A stretch of DNA of 64,000 nt. Origin: Acanthochlamys bracteata (lineage: Eukaryota > Streptophyta > Magnoliopsida > Pandanales > Velloziaceae). The position numbers and the translations under genes are program-made. The stretch lies in contig CM034126.1 of the NCBI GenBank assembly GCA_019914995.1, positions 12,839,001 to 12,903,000 on the forward strand. The letters run 5' to 3'. Positions 1 to 12,381 of the stretch are shown here, piece after piece (within the stretch, counting starts at the first letter, position 1; every line of letters begins with the position of its first letter). The notes beneath the pieces are model-generated. The model did no database searches. It saw only the letters and a list, made by a program, of their open reading frames with translations, and had not been told where the DNA came from.

Positions 1-1536
1 CTATTTGCTACAAGTTCAGCATCTAGTATTTCTGTATCCTTACCATCAGTCAGTTTGTCATCCTTCCTTTCTACCTTTCCTGTAAAATCATCACCTGAAC
101 TTTTACCTTCTCTTTCCTCAACTACATTCACGCCCTCATCTTTATTTTCAGTTTCATCAGCTCTTGGAGTATTCAAATCATCATCTTCCAATAACTTACC
201 AGCCATAGGGTCTAGCACTTTAGCATACTCATTTGCTGGTATTTTTACATCTTTCACACCATCAGTTTCTGACATTTCCACATCCTCATCTTTGGCTAAA
301 CTTTTTCCTCCATTTTCTGCTCTTCCTGTTACATCAGTGTCCAAAACTTCCCCATCATTTAGTTTCTCCCCCTCCATTACCTCCTCTTCTTTTTCTGTTT
401 CAACTTCTGGAGTTTCAGTGTCCCCAGCTTTGCTCAACTTCGCATCCTTGGGCTGCAACAACTTTGTATCCTCATTTTCTGCCATGTCTACATCTTTCAT
501 GTGCTCAGCTTCTGACATGTCAACATCCTCAGAATCTGAGACTTTGGAGTTCTCAGTTCTTGTCTTATCGCCATCACTTGCTTCAGATATTTTTGTAAGC
601 GCAGCATCAGATGATTTGTCATTCTGATCTATGCTCATATAGCTATCATTACATTCTAATAATTCTGTATTCTCACCTTCAGAAAATTTGACTTTCTCAG
701 TTGTGTCCCTATCACTGTCTACAGGATCTGAACCTTTTGTACTGTCATCTACAAAGACACGTGCATCCGCAGCTTTTGTACTTTCATCTAGCTTCGCATG
801 TTTGCTGTCAGCATCCTCACTTCCTTTCCTTTCTTTTTTTGCAACTTTGGTTTGGTTCTCCTGTTCTCCTTCAGTTCCCTCTTTCACAGTGCCTTTGTCA
901 TTCACTTCCTCACATTTCTTCTCTGTGACAAGTTTCACACCAGCAAGATCAGATGAGACAGACCCGTTCACCTTAGAGCTTCCATCAGGTGAAAGTTGAA
1001 CATCTGCTTAGGAATAGAGCATGCAATTAATTGCTTTAAAAAGAATTTCATGGTTCAAAATACAAACACATTACTGCAGATCTAATTTGAAAAACTAAGA
1101 TCGAGCACCAAAACATGCTCCCTCTTAAGTAATTCACTTTTAACTTTCAGATGCACTTTCACCTGAGCTATCACCAATTTCTTCTCTATTTTTTCTCTGA
1201 AGATAGCAGACTAGTATAATGAAAAGAGACAGATCCTTCAGTATTCACTCTCCTCAGGTTTCAAGGTTTAAATGCGCTTTACACATCATTGTCATTACAA
1301 TACCTAACAGCTAACCAAATGACATGGAAAAAGGACTGCTCCATATGAGAAATTTGCCAATGCAAGATTGTTGAGTTACAAGGGTGCAGACTTTGCAGGC
1401 TTCTACCTGTGCTTATAACATTTAGTGCCTCTACTTTCTTGTCTGGAACAAGTTGTAGACCAGTGACATCAGGTGGAAGAGTACCATTTGCCTCTGTAAT
1501 TCCCTCAGGTGCAGGTTCTGTATCAACTTCAATCAT
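1..1536 (-). CDS. Acidic low-complexity protein, 5' part (runs off the window)
   Basis: Two coding exons join in phase: 1407-1536 begins at an ATG (MIEVDTEPAPEG), and 1-1003 continues past the window edge with no stop. The donor follows AGCACAG and the acceptor is TAAGCAG; the split codon makes Asp. The visible 377 residues are rich in Glu, Asp, Lys, Ser and Thr, with recurring DVDMSE-like and K/E-D-T-blocks and no recognisable enzymatic fold. The end of exon 1 (VTGLQLVPDKKVEA) and the start of exon 2 (LAGVKLVTEKKCEE) are similar, so a short unit is duplicated across the intron. A non-coding leader exon ending near 2384 (donor GTAAGT) is plausible further upstream. Composition suggests a nuclear, disordered, possibly chromatin-associated protein, but that is inference. 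I do not recognise the gene; its C-terminus, where any domain may lie, is outside the window. Confidence 0.7.
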
Positions 1537-2509
1537 CTTACGGCCTAGAAAATTGAAGGAAGCATACACATGAGCAATTTATACATCTAAGAAATTTCCT
1601 GAAAATGCGAAATTTCATTATAGTAGATCTATGGATGTGATGAGACTTTGTTGCTGAAAAGAAAGTAGCCAAGGGTTTACTACAGGACTTACTACAGGAC
1701 AAATGAGTATTTAAGAACGTAAACCATAAATGCTATCATGAACACTGAAATTTTAAGCTTCAATTTATAACATGGTCATCAAACTTGTTAGAAAGGGAAA
1801 AACTACTAATTTAGAAACATAGATTAAACTCAAAAAATGTATCTAGAACCAGAATAGCAACATGTAGCTGACAAACAGGTTAGATGGTTCTATGCAGAAA
1901 TTGGAGTAATCATTAGAATTGAACAGAAAGAGATGCAAAATTGATGAATTTGCAAGAGATAAAAGTATACAGACTAACCGCAAAACCTCAAAAAGGTAAA
2001 CATCTATTACACAAAATGAACATTGAACCATATGCACTAAAAGATAGAGCTTACAAACATTGAAAAGGAAACTCACTTACTCAAAAGTTCAACCACCAAA
2101 CCAGAAAATAATTCAAAAAACTTTGTTCATTTCTACGGAAGCTTTCAAAACCTAGGTCATATTAGATGGTATTATCTTTACATACAAAGTCCATTTTGCA
2201 GAAATGAAAAAAGTGAAAACACACTTGAGTTACCCTAGATTGATATCTTTCCGTCTACGAAATTCACCAAAAAAACACGATTGAGCTCGAAAAAGTCGTA
2301 AAACTTGCCAGAACCAAAATGGCTCGAGAAGAACCGAATTTTCAGACAATTTATACATAACATAGCTAAAAATTAGGACTTACAGGTTACTAGGAGCTCC
2401 GAAATCCTTGGAATCAAGGAACAGAAACGCCACCCGAAGCTTTTAGGTAAAAAGAAATTAAAAAACCTCTCTCCTTTTTTAATTCAGAAAATTTATAACA
2501 CCCATGGAT

Positions 2510-4700
2510 AAAGCATCTTCCACATAATAATTCTTTTATCCGAACACGCTCATTGTCCGACACTAATATACAGTAAAAACCGCTTAAGTTTCAACTATTT
2601 ACACTCCTGCCATTCAATCTATCGGACTACTTAGTCGAACAAATAGTTCGAACATGTTGCAGATATCGGCTTCGTCCGTTAGCTCGCTTTAGAAGGGCCG
2701 GACTCGAAAATGATTGAAAACGAATTTTGTATTAGACGTTGAGAGAAGGACGGTCAAGATTGACTTATTTAGACTATATGCCTAGGATCCTGATCCGTCC
2801 TTTGTTAGCCACGTGGTATGGGCGTGAGATCTGTAAAAGGAAAGCCGAGATAGTTTGGATCAACAGTTGGTTTAAAAACGTGTGCGAAGCGTTAAAGGAG
2901 TTCGAATAAATCACAATTGTGGGTCGGATTTGAATACGAAACCGCCTTGCCCGGGTGCCACTTTATGTTTTTAACAAGAAAAAATTTTGTTGGATTTCTC
3001 TTATATTTTGTTGCATTATAAAGATGCTCACTTTTAGAGTTATATTTCTCCAGTGTGTTGTTAGGTGTGTAAATAAAGCGTATTTTCAACTATGTACTTT
3101 TGGTACAAAATGAGAAGCTCGTGTGATATTTAAATATGGTCAAAATAAAATATATTATATATTATGTTGTCCTTTATGCGTATAGTAATTACCATTGATA
3201 TGTTTTTTTTTGTTAAAACGACAACTTACGAGATCTCGAAAAGTATAAACACCATTATATAAGATATAAACTTAGAATACAGACGATTTCTCACTATGTG
3301 GATTCCTACTTATTGTAAATGTAAACATTTGATTACTTTCAATTATCAACGAGGGTTCAATTTTTGGCAAGCAGTTGCTTCTTTCATGATTTTTTATGAA
3401 AAGACATTTGCACTTTTAATCCTAAGACAGAATTAAAAATGAATTCAATATTTATTTTTGTAGTTAGAAATGATTTTTTGAAGTTTTTAGTAATTTCCAT
3501 TTTTTTAGTAAGGAAGGTGAAAGCAGCACACCTTAACAATAAAAATTTTATAAAAATTTGGATAGTTGACTTCTGCTAGTAATGTATTTCTTTCATCTGC
3601 AACATTTTCCTTTCGCAACTTCAAGTCTCAATTGGTTGTCAAAGCACTTTTCAATCATGAAGCACCGAGTTTGCAAATTAAGATGTTGCTTTCGAGGCTT
3701 CGAGCTTTATTTTACTGTTGCGTGTAAACCTGAACAGTAAATAATACTTTTGAAAGCTACTGAGGTGTTTGGAATTATTTATGAAATAGAATTTCTTTAA
3801 AATAAAAAATATTTTTATTTTTTAAAAAATAAGTTATATTTTTTTAATTTAAAAAAATAATAAAAATATGTAATAAAAAGATCTCATTTCGTAGAATTTT
3901 TTTACACTTTCTAAATTTTTAAATAAATTTTTTATATACTTATAAAATATGTATTGAAAAATATAAAATAAAAAAAAGTTGAAAAAAATTGGTAAGTAAT
4001 TTATGAAACGCACTGACAAACGTATCCTAAAAATGTTCACAGACAGCGGGGCCGAGTGCTTATAAAATTTTTTTTAAATAATAAAAATTCTATGATATTT
4101 TAAGAATAAATTTTATTACTAATTTAAAAAATAATTAAAATAAATAATAATAAAATTTTATGAGTTAAATATTTTTTATATTTTTAATTTTTAACAAAAT
4201 TTTATAATATCATATAAAATTTATTAAAAATGTAAAGTTAGTAAATATTTTTTAGAAGTCAATGCCAAAGCAGAAGACCAATTCACTTATCAGATAAAAC
4301 TTCTAAAAGATAATTTTTTTAGATAATCCGTATTGCAAAACCGTACCTTCATACATTCTTCTATCGTAGTGTATCTTCACGTTATAATGAGTTCACTACT
4401 AAAAAAACAATGTTATTCAAGAACGGTGAAAGCAAGAAGCAAAACACTACATATAGCTAGAAGTTTTTATTCGTACATAACAAGAAGCAATATAAAAAGA
4501 TGTGACTGCAGTAATATTTTCTTCAGCGAGGGCAAGCATGAGGTTTCCAAGAAAACAAAGGTCAATGAACCAAAAGAAAAACCCTTTGCCATAGAAACCC
4601 TCAAGGACAAGTTCCCTAGTTCCACTAGAGCCAAATTAATAACGTATTTCAAATATCCGTAATTAAATTTTATAAAAGTGAAAAATAAAAAGTGAAGTTT
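2510..4700. other. Intergenic, AT-rich, no gene seen
   Basis: No open frame here has gene-like composition or splice context. From about 3765 the DNA becomes very AT-rich and holds two MITE-like blocks listed separately. A 109-codon open frame at 4333-4662 (+) has no recognisable domain and is probably chance. Confidence 0.6.
3765..4262. repeat. Two adjoining AT-rich MITE-like blocks
   Basis: Block 3765-4030 has imperfect inverted ends (GTGTTTGGAATTATTTA on the left; GCGTTTCATAAATTACTTA read inward from the right) around an almost pure A/T core. A second A/T core of similar make-up runs from about 4060 to 4262. The same kind of sequence recurs at roughly ten other places in the window. The family is inferred from composition and ends, not from an alignment. 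Confidence 0.45.
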
Positions 4701-4710
4701 CTTAAAAAAT

Positions 4711-4855
4711 GAGTTGAAAGTGTAGTTTAATTTTTGTGTTTCAATTTATTTTAGAAGTGGATTGAAAATGCAGTTTAGATATTGTGTTTCAATTACTTTC
4801 GGAAGTGAGTTGAAAGTAAAGTTCAATTTTTATGTGTTTCAATTGCATTTGAAAA
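4711..4855. repeat. Tandem repeat, three units of about 48 bp
   Basis: Three consecutive degenerate copies start at 4711, 4759 and 4807. Each begins with a variant of GAGTTGAAAGT and contains GTGTTTCAATT near its middle. It lies between genes with no coding potential. Confidence 0.65.
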
Positions 4856-5410
4856 TAAAAATTAAATTAAATTAAAAGTGATATAATATTATAAATAAAA
4901 ATAATAAATCTAGCTAATTATTATTTAGATAAGATTTAATCATACACTATATATAAAATTTAATAATTGTATAACCTACTCAATTAATAAAATACTTATA
5001 AATTATATACTAAATTTATTATTTAAATATATAATTTTTTAATAATAATAATAATAATACAAATAGCAAATTTATAAGTACGATTTATAATAAAATATAA
5101 AAATGAGAAATATAATACTAAATAGCACAAAATATATCAATAAAAGGGCACGGCCTCAATGGCATAGATCAATAATCCATAAAAATAAATATTTATATTG
5201 GTTGGCATCCACAAGCCCACTCTTTCCTATCCAAAGTGAGATTACATCTGTTAATATCTTTACTGCTCCAGAAAGAATAAATTCATGAGTGAAAGCTACA
5301 TATATAACTTTGATGAAGACTTTGCATACATATGTAAACAATATAATTTTCAATTTCTTAAAGTTGTTATGTTACAAGAAAGAATATGTCAAATTTCTAA
5401 TGCTACACGC

Positions 5411-5615
5411 TCATACACAAAATTTACCCTGGATAACATTGCGACCTTCCAGTGAAAAAACAAGCTTGACAATTCCATATGCCTTCCATAGAATAGCTGC
5501 ACATATCTCCTCCATAGTTGGGAGATCAGAGTACTCAATTGGAAGCCTCTTATCCCAAAAATGCTCAATCTTCAATACACAATTCTTTAACCAGCAGTCC
5601 TGAAACTGGATTCAA
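5411..5615 (-). other. Exon-like open stretch of unknown origin
   Basis: On the minus strand a stop-free stretch of about 58 codons (containing HFWDKRLPIEYSDLPTMEEI and KAYGIVKLVFSLEGRNVIQG) is bounded by an acceptor-like TTTCAG and a donor-like GTAAAT. Its composition is protein-like and better than the surrounding noise. It lies just beyond the C-terminal end of the broken EXO70 gene and matches no EXO70 motif I know. It may be a stray exon, a fragment of another gene or a downstream exon; I cannot name it. Confidence 0.3.
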
Positions 5616-5650
5616 CAGGCTATCTATCTTCAATGTACAAGGTCTAACCC

Positions 5651-7406
5651 TCATGCTACAGTGGGCGCAGAATACTGCCTCGTCAGTGGACTGCCCAAGT
5701 CCCCACCTGAATACCGCACTTTGAAGCTCTGAGCTCTTGTGGGCTTATGCTGGAAGAGTGACTCCAGCATCTTCTCCAGCATATCTTGGACTATACTTTG
5801 CATAATTGTTTGAACTTGCATCCTGCTCCACCAAAGGGGCCGTAAAGTTGCATAAAGCTTTTGTATGCAGGAACAATTGTCGTCATTAACTGCTTTGCTA
5901 TCTTTTACCTCAACTCCCTATCAGTGATAACCTAATTCAACTGCTTCTGGTACATGCCATCAAAGGCCTCGTTGAAAGCCTTCAACCGCTTCTTCACCAA
6001 GTCTCTTGTTGTTGCCCTTCCCCCAGAGAAGAGCACCAGTCCCTCTTTGCTCAGCATGCTGGGAAGCCTCCCCCAGCTATCCCTCATGCACCCCATTGCA
6101 TAATACTCCTTATACTGCTCATGCTCCCGTAGCCACGATTCCCCAAGCAAATCACCGAGCTTGGTCCCCTTCAAGCTCTTATAGAAATGCCGATGCGTGT
6201 TCATCATGAACAAAAGTACCCCTGGACTACATCATCATACCCTTTTGACCACTGCTCGAAATTCAGCTCAACAGCTCTGATAATGTTAAGAATTGCATCC
6301 GTCAGCAATCTTTCCTGGAACTTCTCCTGCTTCCAGCTTCTATGTATAACCAAAACCTGTGTCAAGACTGGCCGGTACTCATCCCCCGTAAGCTTGTTGC
6401 AGTAATCTGTTATAAAACTAACAAGCCTAGGCACACCTGCATCAGCTGGTGGTGGCATTGGCCTCTGCAGCTCAACCTGAACTAACAATTCCCAGAAAAT
6501 CTCGCAAGCGCCTTCAATAACTCTCTTGATCAAATCCCTAGTCAAACTCTGAATCTCAATACATGCCTTGCCACCAAATAATCGATTGAAGTCAGGCCTG
6601 AGCTTATGCAGTGTAGCAAAGATATCAAGCAACTTGAGCAGCTTGATTGGGTCTTTCTTGCATTCAGCCACACTTGCAGGGAACTGTAGAAATGCTGGTA
6701 TACCTGCATCAGCCGCCAAGTCAGTAAAGTAAGTATCTGCAGTACCTGGTGGTGCCCGATCAAATACCTCAACACAGAGCTTGTGTTCAGAATCAAACAA
6801 ACACCGGACTGCAAACTCCACGTGCTTCCCCCACAAGCTAATAAACCCCTCCACCGCCTGAGCATCTTCGGAACGAATTTGCAAATAGTCCAATCCAAGA
6901 GAATCAAGACTCACCTGTATATTCAATCCCCGAATTTCATTATACGCCGCAACGCATCGCTCCAATCTACCATTCGCAATCATTCTATCTAATATCGCCG
7001 CCAGTTTCTGAATGACAGAAGCCGGCAGTGGTGGCGGCGTTAGTGTAGTTAACGCTGGAGAAGTTTCCGACTGTTCAAACAACAACGACGAAGAATATTC
7101 CGACAAAAGTTTTCTGAATTCTGAATCAAACTTGTCAAGTGCTGAACAGAAAAGGCCGCTGTCGAGCGGAGCTTCCGAATTCTTCATCGAAATCAAAGAG
7201 TGTTTGAGAGATTGTAGATATTTTGGATCAGCTAGCGATTGATCAGAGAGGTAATCAATGATATCTTCAAGCCATGAGAGAGCAAGGAAAGAATTATCAG
7301 ATAAAAATCTCAACGCTTGCTCGAGTCGAGACGCTTCTCCAGCGAAACCCAAGCTTCTAGAAGAATTCCTCGACAGACGTGTAGATGAGATGATCGCTGG
7401 CGGCAT
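5651..7406 (-). pseudogene. Exocyst subunit EXO70, frame-disrupted copy
   Basis: The EXO70 superfamily supplies an exocyst subunit that tethers secretory vesicles to the plasma membrane. A 400-codon frame from 7406 covers the middle of the Pfam Exo70 domain (RLEQALRFL, LEDIIDYL, LDSGL, DPIKLLKLLDIFATLHKLRP). The reading then moves to another frame for the very conserved LKGTKLGDLLGESWLREHEQ and LFSGGRATTRDLVKKRLKAF segment (5932-6213). There TAG stands where a Trp is usual after QLN, followed by another in-frame TAA. The C-terminal tail (DMLEKMLESLF, ending TGA at 5651-5653) is in yet another frame. At least two frameshifts and two stops are needed. The usual N-terminal 100 or so residues before the RLEQALRFL region are not seen in frame either. 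The protein sequence is otherwise well conserved, so this is either a young pseudogene or a good gene damaged by assembly indels. Confidence 0.8.
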
Positions 7407-7774
7407 GGTGGAGGAGCTGGAGAGACGCTTCTCCAGCGGCGATGGAGAGAAAGAACATGTCGATTGAGAAAATGATCGGAGTGCCAGAGTTGAGAGAGTG
7501 CTTCAAGATGTCGGAAAGGTTGAGAAGAGAAGAAGATTAAGAGAGTGATGAAGGAGATAAAATGAACGCTGGAATTACGTTCGACGGAGAACTCGGTACA
7601 GTAATGAAGAACTATAGTTCTCAGATCCATCTGTAATTGAAACGCGTGAACTCACCGGAACTCCAAATCAGGCGGGAGAAACTGGAGTTCCGCTGAATTG
7701 AAACACGCCCTAATCTACATTAGCATGCATTCCGATGCTTCTCAAACGAAAGCATACAAAATGCAATAACTCGC

Positions 7775-9491
7775 TTATGCCTCAACCTGTAAGCTTAAGC
7801 ACTTGATGGAGCCCATGGTAATGTCAATCTCAATCATGTTGTCTTCTTCATTCATCTCAGGCAAGAATTGTGTCAGCCCATAGTTTCCGAAAGAATCATC
7901 TGCTGAGAAATCTTGCAAGAGTTTACTCAGATTTGATACGAAGATGGAGTTGGGATTCTTGATTTCTTCTTTTTGATGATCTGATTCTTCTACATAGTGT
8001 CCTACTTCAGGTATCGCAATCTCAATAAGGCTCTCGTCGTCATCTTCAGAGACCGATTCCTCTGAGCATCCACGCATATCTTTAGTCAAAGTTTCGCTGT
8101 TAGCAGAATCCTCTAAAGAATCTGATGACTGAAATGAAACTTCACCCAAGAATTGATGACCATTATGCAATGAAGGTCGTGGTCTTTGCAGTACCTGTTG
8201 AGCTTCACTAGATAATCCGTTCATCAGCTTTCCCTCAGCAGTAGATTCCAAGCGAACGTATGGCAGCTTCTTTATTTTGTCAGCATAATCATGAAATGAC
8301 TGAAACTTCGAAAAAATGAAGACAAAAGAAGTGGGTAGGACCAAAACAACCGAAGTAAGAAGTGTGGAAGTAGAAAATTGACTACAAATTAAAAGATAGG
8401 CAAAACTGAACGCAAGCAGGAAAAGAGATAGTGATACGGCAACTGCTGCTGGGTGTTTGAGAAAAGAACAGAAGGGGATAGCCATCTGATAATCAGGTAT
8501 GTCTATTATGAATAGCAAAGCAAAGCAAAGCACGAGAGTTGATATTATAAGCATGAAAGTTTCTTTCTCAGCTCTTTCCACTGGTTATTCAACCAGCCAG
8601 GGGAAGCAGAACAGCAACCTACAGAATCAAACGGACAAGAAAAATACTTCAACTGAAGGAAAACAAAAAACAGAGTTCATCAGCAAAGATGAACGAACTA
8701 TAAGGAAAAGAAAGGTTGAAGGTTTATTTATTATCTATTGGGCAAGCTACAAATGAAATTTTGCCCTTCACACTTCCCATTTCACATTAAAATATGAGCA
8801 ATGCTGTTTGTTTACCTTCTCCAACATTTCATTAGTGTTCTTTATAACAGTATCTAATAAGGTGGTCCTTACTTGATACCGGTTCTATTGGAATAATAAA
8901 AGCAATCGTTTTACAGTAGTGGTAATGAGCTAAATTAGCTTAGGAATTGAGGAAGGCATGTGCAAACCTTTTATATCAACGCACGGCACATTTTTCTTTT
9001 TAATCTTTGATAACAAAAATCAACTAGAAACACTACATTAGGAAGAAAAAAAAGATTGAAACTTTGTGTTTGTTTCAAAAAAAACAAAAAAAAAAGATTG
9101 ATGCAACTTCAATAAAACCATCCGGACAGAAATCATTAAATTTGTCTTCTATTCATCAGATCAAGGAGACCCATCCCCCAAAAAATCACTTTTTTCACTC
9201 ACATCTCAAAAGGTGTAACAAAAGTTCATCCGTTTTGCCAATAAAAAAGAAAAATGTGAATAAGATGGTACCACTCGAGTGAACATAAATCACAGTTTTC
9301 ATGATCCTCGATACAATCTTCTATGTTATTACTAACAGAAGAAACTCCTGTAATTCTACTAAAGGCCTTTACTATTCGTCAATCTATTTTCCTAGATTGC
9401 AGAAAATGTGAAAGAAGAAATAAATTTGAACAAAACTCAGGAACGGGAGAAGAAAATATTTTTACCTGTTCCAGTTCTGTTTGGCCTCCAT
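7775..9491 (-). CDS. Membrane-anchored acidic protein, unknown function
   Basis: The large exon 7775-8573 encodes most of a 274-residue product. A 26-nt first exon (9466-9491, MEAKQNWN) joins it in phase to make MEAKQNWNRAEKETFMLIIS. This is preferred because the large exon has no good upstream ATG of its own; an internal ATG at 8554 is the alternative. The N-terminal third holds about three hydrophobic segments (LIISTLVLCFALLFII, VAVSLSLFLLAFSFAYLLI, LLTSVVLVLPTSFVFIF). The rest is an acidic soluble tail with DDESLIEIAIPE and, near the end, NMIEIDITMGSIK, a pattern repeated within the protein. It resembles plant-specific uncharacterised transmembrane proteins; no enzymatic motif is visible. 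The single intron (8574-9465) is inferred, not proven. Confidence 0.65.
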
Positions 9492-10989
9492 TGTTGTAGC
9501 TAAAGTAAAAGTTCCTTTAACCAAATGTTTGCAAAATGCAGCATGTATACATGATGCATATCCCATAATCCCTCTGTTTACAGCATTTGAGTCAATAAAA
9601 AAGATACATAAAAGTCGGCAGTCAATTACCATTTGTTAAATTTTTGTAAGTGGTGTCAGGCTGTTGGGTGCCCAGAAGTTGAACAAATTAAATATAGATG
9701 AAACTTGAAAGTTTAATGGCAAAAACATCAAAAGCCTGACAACACCTGAAGAGAATGCTTCAAAATAAAGGCCAAGTAAATTCGAATTACGACAGCTCAC
9801 TCAGCAGTAAGGACAACTGCTATTGTCTCTGAGACATATTATCAAACACCTGCAAGTATACATTCGAGGTAATAAAAGAAAACGTGAAGTCCCAAATCAT
9901 ATATAAACTAATATCTAAAAGTTAGGATCTTAAGGCTCTTGTCTCTTGCTTTTGCTCCAACAATGATGATGGTTTAATGGCTATTGCCTGCCATAAATCA
10001 AGGTTCTTAATCTTTTTAATCAATCATAGTGCTCACCAAGAAGTACGTAACCATTAAATCGTAACCACAGGGCCCTAGTATGGGAGTAATTGGTAAAGAA
10101 CACGAAAGTGATCATAAATAACTAACGAAAAATGAGATACTCATAAGTTCTAGTAAGAAAGAAATCTTACGTATGTTGTGATCATTAGATTGCAGAAAAT
10201 TTAGTTGCATGTAATTACAATTACCTTGTACTTGAAATTTCATTAAAATGAACAGCACCTAAATTTAAGAAAACGTGGCAGCTTTTGATCGGTGCATCAT
10301 CGGTGATATCGGGAGTTGGGAGTAAAGACGGAAGTTGGCCACCAACTCCTTGCCTCCTTGGAGGCTCTCACCATTATCTTTTCACTACCATTTTTTTTTT
10401 GGTTTCCTGTCAAATGCAGCAAAGAAATCGTAAAGACCATTTTGCCCTTGTTTAGCTTTAAGGTAATCCGTCCATCTGATTTAGATGTTAAAGCTCCCAG
10501 ATGTTATCTTTCACTTGCTGCACACAAAATCGTTACGGATCAGCCTCGACTTGTTTGCATATCGCTGAATTAGTTTATAACATGAAAAATTACTTGAAAA
10601 TAATTACTGATGTTAATAATGTGAACACTGTGCATCTAAACTTTAAAATTATGAAATGCACCGTGGTTACTTGAAGGGATATTTCGCGGTGTTTAAAACA
10701 TTGCTAAAATTCTCATAGTAAAACTTCTAGAGCATTTTATAGATATTTTTATAAAAGTTTAAAAAATATATGTGAATTTTGTATGCTGTAAATATTTATG
10801 TATAAATTTTTTTTATAGTAAAAACATTAAACTTATTTTAAAATATTCTTTATTCTTAAAAAAACTTTTTATTATAAACAATCCTTAAAATTCTCGAATC
10901 CTAGTAGAATCGGCGATGAACATTATACGGTACTAAGTAGGCACTTTAGTTAGAAGGCTTTCCAGCATTGAGAGGATAAAAGTACACTA

Positions 10990-11245
10990 TTACGGGGCGT
11001 TTAAAATTGTATTTTCTAAACATTTTATTTTAATTTTTTATTTTATATTTTTAATATATATTTTATAAGTATTTAAAAATTTAAAAAATATAAAAAAATT
11101 CTAAATAGTAAAAATTTGTTATTATATATTTTTATTATTTTTTTAAAAATAACAAATAGAGCTTATTTTTAAAAAAATTAAAATATATTTTATTTCAGAA
11201 AAATTTTATTTTATAAGTACTTTTAAATTGCTCCTATTACTATTA
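10990..11245. repeat. AT-rich MITE-like block
   Basis: Imperfect inverted ends are visible: GGGGCGTTTAAAATTGTATT on the left and GGAGCAATTTAAAAGTACTT read inward from the right. The core is A/T runs typical of the dispersed family in this window. No target-site duplication was identified. Confidence 0.5.
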
Positions 11246-11594
11246 ATGACTGTAAAATTTAAAAAATAAATAAATAATGAATCGTTAAAAAATATTTTAT
11301 AAAAGTAATTATCAAAAGTACCTGAAAAATATTGTTTGACAAATAACGTCGTCTTCAAATTATTTACAGTGAAGTGAACAAGTGCTAAATCTAGCCATGT
11401 TTAGGTTGGGCATGACCAATTCACTCGCTACTTTCTGAGTTTATTGTTGGAGAATGTTATGAAAGCATTATTTAATTACAAACTATTCTATGCTAAAATG
11501 AATCTTTGAAATACTCACAAGAGTAAGTTAGCTTGCTATAGCATCATGATTCCTGATGATTATCTTCAAAAAGAATTCATGCGTTCTTATAATT

Positions 11595-11805
11595 ATGAAG
11601 GACATGTTTGAAAGAATTTTTTTTCAATTTTTTAATAAAATTTTAAAAATATTTTATAAAATTTTTTTAAAAATTATAAAAAAATTTTATGTCGTAAAAT
11701 ATTTTTATTAATTATTTTTATTTTTTTAAATTTAAAAATATTATTCTTAAAATATTATTTTTTTCAAAAGCTACTTTTCAGAAAGTAGTTCCGAACATCT
11801 CAAAA
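11595..11805. repeat. AT-rich MITE-like block
   Basis: The left end reads GACATGTTTGAAAGAATTT and the right end, read inward, GAGATGTTCGGAACTACTTT. These are imperfect inverted repeats around an A/T core like the other blocks. Confidence 0.45.
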
Positions 11806-12258
11806 ATCATCCCACAAGAACTTATCATACTGATATGTTGATATAAAATTAATCAACTATGACACATGTATTGCATGTATTTGAGTTATCTTAAAATACA
11901 TCAAATATGAATTAATTACAATATATATATATATATAGCATGTAGCTTACATAAATCAGAACATTAAGCAAGTGGGGACATATTACGAAAGTTTTATTTT
12001 TTTTTTTTAAAAAAATTCGGGTAGTCTATCAACTTTAGACTAGCTACTTATTTAAGATATTTTAGTTCCTTGAAAACATATAATTTCAGTAATCTAAATT
12101 CTAAACTAAGCAAACAAAAGCATGGATGATGAGCGAACGAAAGAAAAATCTCATCCTCCTCAAAAAGCAAAAAGGTTATTTCGGTCATTATAACAAAATC
12201 GAAGTAATCAACAAACTTAAACATGGTGAGCTAACTTTGTCTTCCATCTTTAAACAAG

Positions 12259-12268
12259 TATATATATA
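12259..12268 (+). promoter_or_regulatory. Probable TATA box of the Ole e 1-type gene
   Basis: TATATATATA lies 114 bp upstream of the ATG at 12382, which would give a 5' leader of roughly 80-90 nt. It is the only TATA-like element at a fitting distance. Confidence 0.5.
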
Positions 12269-12381
12269 CAAGCTTATAATAAGCTTTCGCAACTCCTGTG
12301 ACGTTCCACACACTCTTCTCATTTTTCTTCAAACAAACAAATTAAGAACTTTTTTACAGCGCTGATCATCGATTAAATCGA

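Larger units (their letters stand above)
9500..12250. other. Intergenic, no gene seen
   Basis: The stretch includes the promoter side of the membrane-protein gene on the left and of the Ole e 1 gene on the right. An open frame at 10316-10573 (+) lacks a recognisable domain and is probably chance. Two AT-rich MITE-like blocks and an (AT)n microsatellite near 11922-11936 occupy the middle. Confidence 0.55.

Noticed and set aside
55-627. Long Ser-rich open frame on the plus strand
   Set aside because: It is antisense to the acidic protein's exon; Glu/Asp/Ser-rich codons on the minus strand create it.
4333-4662. 109-codon plus-strand frame with a basic, Lys-rich end
   Set aside because: No domain, weak context and AT-rich surroundings; considered an exon fragment but unsupported.
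7012-7467. Plus-strand frames across the EXO70 start region
   Set aside because: Antisense to a recognisable Exo70 domain; no domain of their own.
12126-12365. 79-codon plus frame just upstream of the Ole e 1 gene
   Set aside because: It spans the TATA box and leader region of the next gene and has no domain.
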